Shown piece after piece: positions 1-4,754 of a DNA stretch of 7,978 nucleotides. This DNA comes from an uncultured Carnobacteriaceae bacterium (GTDB lineage: Bacteria > Bacillota > Bacilli > Lactobacillales > Aerococcaceae), in the NCBI GenBank assembly GCA_938039195.1, contig CALHVK010000098.1:1-7978 (forward strand), read 5' to 3'. The notes beneath the pieces were generated by a model. That model did not search any database. It worked only from the letters and a program-made list of their open reading frames with translations, and was not told the DNA's origin. The translations under genes were made by a program, and so were the position numbers. How positions within the stretch are numbered: the stretch's first letter is position 1; each line of letters begins with the position of its first letter.

Positions 1-1
1 A

Positions 2-100
2 GGTATCTTGGAAGACGAATGCAAAACCCTCTTGCAAACCTTCTTCAAAGGCCTTCGCGAACGCAACAAACAACGAAAACAAGCACAGCTTTCCGAATAG
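2..100 (+). CDS. 3' end of an unrecognised protein gene (partial)
   Basis: An open frame enters from the left edge and gives 32 C-terminal residues, beginning GILEDECKTLLQTFFKGL and ending in the basic, glutamine-rich tail RERNKQRKQAQLSE before a TAG. The amphipathic helix followed by a charged tail, and the fact that the stop lies inside the stem-loop of a good terminator, argue that this is a genuine gene end. The helix LEDECKTLLQTFFKGL is reminiscent of the last helix of MarR-type regulators, but 32 residues are too few to assign a family, so I leave the function open. The gene is cut by the window edge. Confidence 0.6.
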   Translation, partial: GILEDECKTLLQTFFKGLRERNKQRKQAQLSE

Positions 101-115
101 GGGCTGTGCTTTTTA
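81..115 (+). terminator. Rho-independent terminator of the partial upstream gene
   Basis: AAGCACAGC (81-89) pairs with GCTGTGCTT (103-111), and the U-tract continues to 114. The upstream stem arm lies inside the last codons of the partial gene. The arm AGCACAGC recurs in the terminator after the SemiSWEET gene at 498. Confidence 0.8.
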
Positions 116-138
116 ATGTTCTTAACAAAAACTTATAC

Positions 139-153
139 TTGTAAACGGTTATC
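139..153. promoter_or_regulatory. Possible cre (CcpA) site upstream of the SemiSWEET gene
   Basis: TTGTAAACGGTTATC matches the published cre consensus WTGNAANCGNWNNCW at all but the last two constrained positions. It ends 5 nt before the -35 box of the promoter at 159-187. CcpA control would make sense for a sugar transporter, but one degenerate match does not prove it. Its centre falls near -48, which does not clearly predict activation or repression. Confidence 0.35.
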
Positions 154-158
154 TACTC

Positions 159-187
159 TTGAAAAATATTTTCTTTTTATATATTAT
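159..187 (+). promoter_or_regulatory. Sigma-A promoter of the SemiSWEET gene
   Basis: TTGAAA (159-164) and TATTAT (182-187) are separated by 17 nt in an AT-rich stretch. This places the transcript start near 194, about 29 nt before the start codon. It is the only good promoter pair between the preceding terminator and the gene. Confidence 0.65.
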
Positions 188-222
188 TTTACATAGTTCG
201 AAAAAGGAATGGAGCAGATAGT

Positions 223-489
223 ATGAAATTATCAGAAAAACAAACACAAGTCTTAGGTTGGATCGCAACATGTATGTCTGTGGCGATGTATGTAGCATAT
301 ATTCCGCAAATTATGAATAACTTAGCCGGAAACAAAGGAGACTTCATTCAACCACTCGTTGCCGCATTGAACTGCTCATTATGGGTGTACTACGGAATCT
401 TCAAGCCAGACCGTGATATCCCGCTAGCAGCTGCAAACGCACCAGGAATCTTCTTCGGTCTAGCATCTGCTTTAACAGCATTATTATAA
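223..489 (+). CDS. SemiSWEET-type sugar transporter (PQ-loop/MtN3 family)
   Basis: This 88-residue protein has the length and layout of bacterial SemiSWEETs: a single triple-helix bundle that works as a dimer and moves sugars passively across the cytoplasmic membrane. Helix 1 (about residues 9-32) ends in YIPQI, the PQ signature (P28, Q29) that acts as the helix hinge in this family. Helix 2 (about 43-60) contains N50, W54 and the YYG turn. Helix 3 (about 66-87) carries N72. W54 and N72 fit the pocket Trp and Asn of characterised SemiSWEETs. GGAG at 211-214 lies 8 nt before the ATG, which supports this start. The gene is monocistronic, with its own promoter and terminator, and a cre-like site nearby. 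Family assignment is firm; the substrate is unknown. Confidence 0.88.
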   Translation: MKLSEKQTQVLGWIATCMSVAMYVAYIPQIMNNLAGNKGDFIQPLVAALNCSLWVYYGIFKPDRDIPLAAANAPGIFFGLASALTALL

Positions 490-497
490 TAATGACT

Positions 498-539
498 AGC
501 ACAGCTTCGATTACGAGGTTGTGCTTTTTTGTTTTTTTT
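498..539 (+). terminator. Rho-independent terminator of the SemiSWEET gene
   Basis: A 12-bp stem (498-509 with 514-525, two G-U pairs) closes an ATTA loop and is followed by T6, G, T8. The second T-run touches the left end of the family I element at 538. Confidence 0.9.
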
Positions 540-721
540 GATTTCTGCGGAACTTGCGGATGTCTTCATAATAGCTGTAACGTTGCACCGGTTCGAGCCG
601 AAGTCTCTCACCTTTAAAGCCTCAAAGGAGGTGTACGGAATGAATTCCTACACCTCCTAATTCGCATTTAATGCGTAACACGTTACTGCTACTATAGAAT
701 CCGCAGTTCCTTCGAAATCAA
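538..721 (+). mobile_element. Family I palindromic MITE-like element, full copy A
   Basis: The 184-bp unit begins TTGATTTC and ends GAAATCAA. Its ends are imperfect inverted repeats of about 45 bp: TGCGGAACTTGCGGAT on the left matches the complement of ATCCGCAGTTCCTTCG on the right, and GCTGTAACG matches the complement of CGTTACTGC. Inside are smaller hairpins: CGGTTCGAGCCG, a GCATTTAATGC dyad, and a 14-bp central hairpin at 626-658. The unit recurs inverted at 2014-2199 and as a deleted form at 1442-1496. It encodes no protein of useful size, so any movement would need a transposase from elsewhere. I see no clear target-site duplication. A structured RNA or another repeat class (BOX/RUP-like) is possible. 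Confidence 0.75.
626..658 (+). repeat. Central SD-bearing hairpin of element A with six-codon ORF
   Basis: AGGAGGTGTA (626-635) pairs with TACACCTCCT (649-658). After a bulged C636 the stem continues as GGAA/TTCC (637-640 with 645-648), closing a TGAA loop. The ascending arm holds a perfect Shine-Dalgarno sequence. Eight nt after AGGAGG comes ATG at 640-642, opening MNSYTS and a TAA at 658-660. If transcribed, both the SD and the start would be held in the stem-loop. The identical structure is present on the - strand in copy C (ORF at 2076-2096). Translation is not shown by the sequence. Confidence 0.6.
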
Positions 722-769
722 TTCTGCTACGACTCTTGTAAATCAAATCAATTATAAAAAGTGCGATGA

Positions 770-798
770 TTGAAATCCGATATTTACAGGAGTAGAAT
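770..798 (+). promoter_or_regulatory. Sigma-A promoter of the six-helix membrane protein gene
   Basis: TTGAAA (770-775) and TAGAAT (793-798) are spaced by 17 nt. The transcript would start near 805, giving a leader of about 38 nt that includes the GGAGG at 831. It lies outside and downstream of element A. Confidence 0.65.
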
Positions 799-842
799 AG
801 AGGATGTCGTTAAAAGTTTCAAAGTGAACTGGAGGAATTCGT

Positions 843-1388
843 ATGTCATTTTTAGGTTATAACAAAGGAGAAACGTTAGAATTCAACTACAAAAGAGCGT
901 GTGGCTTATGGCTCATCGCGGTCGCATTCGTGATTGCACTCGCGACGGTTGTAGGTGGAGAACAAATCATTAATATGCAGGTCTTTAGTATCGGCTATAT
1001 GGTGAGCTTCTTTTCTATCAATCTGAATAAAAAAGTCCTTCATAAGTTTTCGGACGGCCCTTCAACACCTTTCCAACGCAAAATGTCGTTATACTCAGTA
1101 ATTCTCTTATTTATTTTACTAGTACTCTTAGGTGGCCCATTCTTCGAAACAGAGAACTGGAGACTCATCTGGTTAGGCGCGCTCCTAGCAACAGGAATTC
1201 ATTTCTTCCCGTACTATTTCGTTCATGGGAAATCAATGATTTTCTTAGGATTGGCATGCGTGATCAATGCAGCGGTCGGATACCTTTCTCCGGAAAGCTC
1301 CCTCGTAACCATCGCCTATATCGATGCCTTTATTAAATTAGCCTTTGGACTTTACCTATTCTTTTTATCAAAACCATCCAAAGCATAA
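843..1388 (+). CDS. Six-helix integral membrane protein of unknown function
   Basis: The 181-residue product has about six hydrophobic segments: residues 21-39, 45-61, 83-101, 107-129, 132-149 and 156-176. There is no signal peptide, and it has a short polar N-terminus (GYNKGETLEFNYKR) and a short basic tail (SKPSKA). Helix 4 holds HFFPYYFVHGK, the most distinctive motif I see, which could be a small polar site in the membrane. GGAGG at 831-835, 7 nt before the ATG, fixes the start. It has its own promoter and terminator and lies between two family I elements. It resembles small DUF-type membrane proteins common in Firmicutes (DUF6609 is my best guess, from memory only). No function can be given. 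Confidence 0.85.
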   Translation: MSFLGYNKGETLEFNYKRACGLWLIAVAFVIALATVVGGEQIINMQVFSIGYMVSFFSINLNKKVLHKFSDGPSTPFQRKMSLYSVILLFILLVLLGGPFFETENWRLIWLGALLATGIHFFPYYFVHGKSMIFLGLACVINAAVGYLSPESSLVTIAYIDAFIKLAFGLYLFFLSKPSKA

Positions 1389-1403
1389 TTTATTTTAGAG
1401 AAC

Positions 1404-1436
1404 AAACAGCAAATCAATCTGGTTTGCTGTTTTTTT
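1404..1436 (+). terminator. Rho-independent terminator of the six-helix protein gene
   Basis: A 12-bp stem, 1404-1415 with 1421-1432 (core ACAGCAAATC against GGTTTGCTGT), encloses AATCT and ends in a T-run to 1436. It starts 16 nt after the stop codon. Confidence 0.9.
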
Positions 1437-1441
1437 AATGG

Positions 1442-1496
1442 TTGATTTCTGCGGAACTTTGCGGATTTCTTCATAATAGCAGTCCTTCGAAATCAA
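1442..1496 (+). mobile_element. Family I element, internally deleted copy B
   Basis: The first 40 nt (TTGATTTCTGCGGAACTT to ATAGCAG) match the left end of copy A, and the last 15 nt (TCCTTCGAAATCAA and one base before) match its right end. The middle of about 130 bp is missing. The junction falls at CAG, a triplet present at both sides of the deletion in copy A, as expected for slippage or a short-homology deletion. Both termini are kept, so it is a derivative of the same element and not a random fragment. Confidence 0.7.
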
Positions 1497-1601
1497 TCCA
1501 ACCATGACTTTAGTAATCCAAAGCAATGACCAAAGTGCCTATTGCGCGACTCCTTAAAGTGGTTTAATAAAGACAAGGAAAACAGTTAAGGAGCGATTCA
1601 C

Positions 1602-1826
1602 ATGAAAATCAACATCAAAAAACAAGACACAAACCAACTTACAAAAGACCTAATGGTTATAGCGCTCGTCGTCAATGCATTAGCCCTTGTCATGCACTTG
1701 GTTCTAAACATTTTTACAGGCCAAGCATTAATCCCTGTAATCACAAGCCAATTTATCTTTATCCTTCTCCCAATTATGTACCTAGCAGAGGATGCTAAGA
1801 AAAATAAAGAAGCCGACAACCGGTAA
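1602..1826 (+). CDS. Small two-helix membrane protein of unknown function
   Basis: This 74-residue protein has a basic, polar N-terminus (MKINIKKQDTNQLTKD), two hydrophobic helices (about 17-38 and 43-62) joined by a short loop with G40, and a charged tail (EDAKKNKEADNR). AAGGAG at 1588-1593 stands 8 nt before the ATG, and a strong terminator follows 17 nt after the stop, so I treat it as a real gene and not a chance frame. No motif points to a function. A two-helix shape with charged ends is seen in membrane-embedded small regulators, holin-like and toxin-like peptides alike, and none of these is supported here. No convincing promoter pair is visible; TTTAAT at 1563-1568 is a possible -10. 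Confidence 0.72.
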   Translation: MKINIKKQDTNQLTKDLMVIALVVNALALVMHLVLNIFTGQALIPVITSQFIFILLPIMYLAEDAKKNKEADNR

Positions 1827-1843
1827 GCATAAGCGAACATCTT

Positions 1844-1879
1844 AGATAGTTTTTCCATCGGGAGAGACTATCTTTTTTA
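1844..1879 (+). terminator. Rho-independent terminator of the two-helix protein gene
   Basis: A 13-bp stem, 1844-1856 with 1861-1873 (AGATAGT against ACTATCT at the base, two U-G pairs higher up), closes an ATCG loop and is followed by T6 at 1873-1878. Confidence 0.9.
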
Positions 1880-2013
1880 GTGTCTCTTTTGCCATCCCTC
1901 GGCACGTATTGATTTTAGAAAACAAAGAAGATTCTCTTGAAAAAGAAACAAACCATAGAGAAGCACGAAACCCCATCGTTGGCGGTAGGGAGCAGACATA
2001 TACTCTCTTCACG
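1880..2013. other. Intergenic stretch with no recognisable gene or site
   Basis: No frame with a ribosome binding site, no convincing promoter and no strong hairpin is seen. TTGATTTTAGAAAA at 1909-1922 resembles the outer end of copy C (TTGATTTTGGAGAA) and could be a decayed element end, but the match does not continue. Confidence 0.4.
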
Positions 2014-2199
2014 TTGATTTTGGAGAAGCTTGCGGATTCTATAGTAGCAGTAACGTGTTACGCATTAAATGCGAATTAGGAGGTGTAGGAATTCATTCCG
2101 TACACCTCCTTTGAGGCTTTAAAGGTGAGAGACTTTGGCTCGAGCCGGTGCAACGTTACAGCTACTATGAAGTAATCCGCAAGCATTCGAAGAAATCAA
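2014..2199 (-). mobile_element. Family I palindromic MITE-like element, full copy C (inverted)
   Basis: The reverse complement of this 186-bp unit matches copy A almost base for base through the core (about GTAACGTTGC to ATAGAATCCGCA). I count only two core differences, both around the CGGCTCGAGCC dyad. The outer 25 bp at each end differ from copy A, yet still pair with each other: CGAATGCTTGCGGAT on one side against AAGCTTGCGGAT on the other. The SD-bearing hairpin is present on the - strand. No transposase is encoded and no target duplication is evident. Confidence 0.75.
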
Positions 2200-2326
2200 C
2201 ACCCGAAAGGGTGGCCTTAAAAAAGAGAAAATAACTGTGGAGCACCCCTCTAATTCCTACCACCAACCCCCATGGGATAGCCCCATCCGCACTCTCTATG
2301 TGGAGCGGTTTGGTTTATTTCTTTTT

Positions 2327-2343
2327 CAAGCAAAATCTGCTTG
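2327..2343. promoter_or_regulatory. Perfect dyad overlapping the -35 of the SRP RNA promoter
   Basis: CAAGCA (2327-2332), a 5-nt spacer, and TGCTTG (2338-2343) form an exact inverted repeat whose right half covers the start of the TTGCTT -35 box. It could be an operator. Alternatively, since CTTTT follows, it could be a weak upstream terminator. It may also be chance. Confidence 0.3.
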
Positions 2344-2369
2344 CTTTTCGAGGAGAAGTTTTGTATAAT
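2341..2369 (+). promoter_or_regulatory. Promoter of the SRP RNA gene
   Basis: TTGCTT (2341-2346), 17 nt, then a perfect TATAAT (2364-2369) preceded directly by TTG. The start would be near 2376, at the beginning of the SRP RNA helix. Confidence 0.75.
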
Positions 2370-2373
2370 AATA

Positions 2374-2470
2374 CGTGCCGTTAGGCCGTATGGCAATAGC
2401 GAACTTATGAATCGAGTCAGGTCCGGAAGGAAGCAGCTATAAGTAACGTTCGCTATGTGCTGTATGTACA
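2374..2470 (+). ncRNA. ffs: Signal recognition particle RNA, short 4.5S type
   Basis: The apical domain holds the SRP signature GTCAGGTCCGGAAGGAAGCA (2416-2435) with the GGAA loop and the internal loops that bind the Ffh M domain. Below it ATAGCGAAC (2396-2404) pairs perfectly with GTTCGCTAT (2448-2456). A further stem, 2387-2395 with 2458-2466, extends the rod past a bulged G2457. The RNA works with Ffh and FtsY in co-translational targeting of membrane proteins. The distance from promoter to terminator is under 140 nt, so this is the short form without the Alu domain of B. subtilis scRNA. Ends are estimated: the 5' end from the promoter, the 3' end from the last paired bases; the primary transcript would run to the terminator. 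The Bacillus gene name is scr. Confidence 0.92.
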
Positions 2471-2482
2471 TAGAAGAAGAAT

Positions 2483-2513
2483 CAGGCTGGACCAACGGTT
2501 CAGCCTGTTTTTA
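2483..2513 (+). terminator. Rho-independent terminator of the SRP RNA gene
   Basis: CAGGCTGGACC (2483-2493) pairs with GGTTCAGCCTG (2497-2507) through 11 bp, followed by T5. It lies about 35 nt before the helD start, so helD is either expressed by read-through or from a promoter I cannot see. Confidence 0.85.
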
Positions 2514-2547
2514 TGAAAAGAGTATCCAGTGGAGGGAGAATAGTCGC

Positions 2548-4692
2548 ATGAAAAATCAGAGTTTCCAAGAAGAAGTGCAGCACTTAGAAATCGTGCAGGA
2601 CTTAATGGAACAAAAAGTGGCGATCGAGAAAGACCGATTGCAAGAACGCGACCTGGATATCGCTAGACAAGATACCATTCAGTATGGAATCCAACAATTA
2701 GAAAACCAATTGGAATCCCCATACTTTGGAAGAATTGACGTTCAATTTGAAAAAGACGAGAGAGTTGAGAAGATGTACATCGGACCTGCAACTTTCTTTG
2801 ACGAAGACGACAATGTGCAAGTGTATGACTGGCGAGCTCCAATCGCAAGCCTATTTTACGAAGGAACATTAGGAGAGCTTCAATACGAAACACCAAATGG
2901 CTTCGAGAACGCTCAAGCCTTCTTAAAACGCGATATCGTCATCCGTAAGGGTGAATTAAAATCTGTTTATGACATTGAAAATGAAGAATCATTATTGATG
3001 GATGCCTTAAGCGCACCAACAAACCGTGACGGACACCTTGAAGGAATCACGGCGACGATTCAAAAAGAACAAAATGAAATTATTCGTTTAAATCCAAAAG
3101 ACTGGTTCATCGTGAATGGATGTGCCGGAAGTGGGAAGACAACGATTTTACTACAACGCATTGCGTACTTGATGTACCAAGCAAAAGACAAGCGTATGAG
3201 CGATATGCTCCTGTTGTCGCGTAACCAATTATTTGCCAAATACGTGTCACACGTGATCCCAAGCTTAACGGGAAGTGAGTTGTACCAACAAACATTAGCG
3301 CAACATACCATCGAGCTTTATCGCAAAATGTATTTGCATAAAACAACGGCGCTCAGCCAAGTACCAACGCGCAAAGTGTACTTAACTGACAGCGAGTGGA
3401 TTGCGCTTGTACACCGCAATATCGAAGGCTTATCTGCGAAAGACTTGCCGTACCGTGCCATCGGAATTAAAGGACAAGCCGTATTTACGATGAAAGACTA
3501 TCAAAAACTCGTCGAAAGCGTGAATACAGCACTACCGTTGCAACAACAATTAACGCAAATGCAAACCGTGCTAGAACGTACGTTGAAACGCCGTCTCACA
3601 AAGTTCTTTATGTCTGAAAAGGCAAAAGCAGTCTACGAATCAATGAACGCGATGCAAATCGAAGTGTTGATGAAAGACGTGGAGACAAAGAGCGAGACAG
3701 AGTACTACCAAGCGCTTGGACAAAAAGTGTTCGAGAAGGAAGTCCAAGAAGTAACGCAACAAGTGGAAATGTTCGCATTCGTGGATATTGCCGCTCTTGT
3801 GGTGAAATGGATGCCCCAGGCGAAAGCACGTCGCCAAGAACTCGCAAAGACCGACAACGCGCCACTTCCATTGAAGAAGATTGAAGGCAGCCGCATGCAA
3901 GTCACTGCAGAAGGAATCCGTCTGTTGCAATATGTCGCAACACGCGTGACGCCGGTTCGTGACTACTCAGGCTTTAGCCACCTCTTCATCGACGAAGTGC
4001 AAGACGTGTCCCTCTTATGGCTTGGCACCTTATCCAACTATTATTTCCGTGCGAAATTCACCGTAGTGGGAGACACCTTCCAATCGTTCTCAACGGCTAC
4101 AACGATTTTCACATTGGAAAAACGACACCCAGAACTCGTGGACTTGATTTTTGCAAACCGCTCGTTAACGTACCGCAACTTAGCGATTAGTTACCGTTGT
4201 ACGGCGCAAATTTCACGCTTTGCAAACGGCATTCTAGGATGGGATCTTGATAAAAATGTGTTCCCACGTTCAGGGGCAGAAGTCTGCGTGTATTTAGAAC
4301 AAGAAGGCGCAGAAATGGCACGCTTAAACACGTTGCTAGAAGAAAGTCCAAAAGGCTACCATACGACCGCAATTCTTTGCCGTACGATGGATGAAGCCAA
4401 GGCGTTGTACCAACAACTCGACCAAGATGACATTGCGCTTCTAGAAGATAGCAGCGAGTCGCTTGGCAGCCGCTTCGTGTTAACGACGATTCAAGTGGCT
4501 AAAGGGATGGAGTTCGACGAAGTCATCATTTGGAACGCGACAGACGAAGCGTACCATACGATGAAAGAACAAATGATGCTGTATACAACATGTACACGTG
4601 CAAAACACCAGCTCTCACTCATTAGCCAAGCAGGCAAAGAGAGCCGCTTTATCAAGAATTCAAAAGCACCGATGAAACGTATCGGGCAGTAG
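2548..4692 (+). CDS. helD: HelD-type RNA polymerase recycling ATPase (superfamily 1 helicase fold)
   Basis: This 714-residue protein is somewhat shorter than B. subtilis HelD (774). An N-terminal coiled-coil region (about 1-58), the part that in HelD enters the polymerase secondary channel, leads to SPYFGRIDV and VYDWRAPIASLFYE, typical of HelD and absent from UvrD/PcrA. Motor motifs appear in order: Q motif QKEQNEIIR (172-180), Walker A GCAGSGKTT (191-199), Walker B FIDEVQD (480-486), motif III VVGDTFQS (506-513), motif IV SYRC (548-551), motif V AKGMEFDEVII (651-661), motif VI TTCTRAKHQL (680-689). The long insert between motifs I and II fits the HelD-specific domain. HelD frees stalled RNA polymerase from nucleic acid. 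I chose the ATG after GGAGGGAG at 2531-2538; an upstream in-frame ATG lies inside the SRP RNA. Not part of the usual dnaX cluster. Confidence 0.85.
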   Translation: MKNQSFQEEVQHLEIVQDLMEQKVAIEKDRLQERDLDIARQDTIQYGIQQLENQLESPYFGRIDVQFEKDERVEKMYIGPATFFDEDDNVQVYDWRAPIASLFYEGTLGELQYETPNGFENAQAFLKRDIVIRKGELKSVYDIENEESLLMDALSAPTNRDGHLEGITATIQKEQNEIIRLNPKDWFIVNGCAGSGKTTILLQRIAYLMYQAKDKRMSDMLLLSRNQLFAKYVSHVIPSLTGSELYQQTLAQHTIELYRKMYLHKTTALSQVPTRKVYLTDSEWIALVHRNIEGLSAKDLPYRAIGIKGQAVFTMKDYQKLVESVNTALPLQQQLTQMQTVLERTLKRRLTKFFMSEKAKAVYESMNAMQIEVLMKDVETKSETEYYQALGQKVFEKEVQEVTQQVEMFAFVDIAALVVKWMPQAKARRQELAKTDNAPLPLKKIEGSRMQVTAEGIRLLQYVATRVTPVRDYSGFSHLFIDEVQDVSLLWLGTLSNYYFRAKFTVVGDTFQSFSTATTIFTLEKRHPELVDLIFANRSLTYRNLAISYRCTAQISRFANGILGWDLDKNVFPRSGAEVCVYLEQEGAEMARLNTLLEESPKGYHTTAILCRTMDEAKALYQQLDQDDIALLEDSSESLGSRFVLTTIQVAKGMEFDEVIIWNATDEAYHTMKEQMMLYTTCTRAKHQLSLISQAGKESRFIKNSKAPMKRIGQ

Positions 4693-4754
4693 AATTTTTA
4701 GCAAATCTATACTAGAATAGAACTGTAAAATTTTGAAAAAGGCAGGGAAGTAAA

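Noticed and set aside
390..611. Open frame on the - strand over the SemiSWEET 3' end and element A
   Set aside because: It is antisense to a well-supported gene and terminator, has no SD, and gives a low-complexity product.
586..612. tRNA-like T-arm sequence GGTTCGAGCC in element A
   Set aside because: There is no acceptor stem, anticodon arm or CCA context. In copy C the same place reads GGCTCGAGCC, a plain palindrome, so it is a hairpin of the element.
2203..2216. CACCCGAAAGGGTG hairpin as a terminator
   Set aside because: The stem is perfect, but it is followed on the + strand by GCCTTAAAAAA and has no downstream U-tract on either strand. It has no gene to terminate except possibly by chance.
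2455..2547. Extended N-terminus of the HelD frame starting MCCMYIEEE
   Set aside because: These codons run through the SRP RNA 3' side and its terminator. A good SD (GGAGGGAG) precedes the internal ATG at 2548, and family homology starts there.
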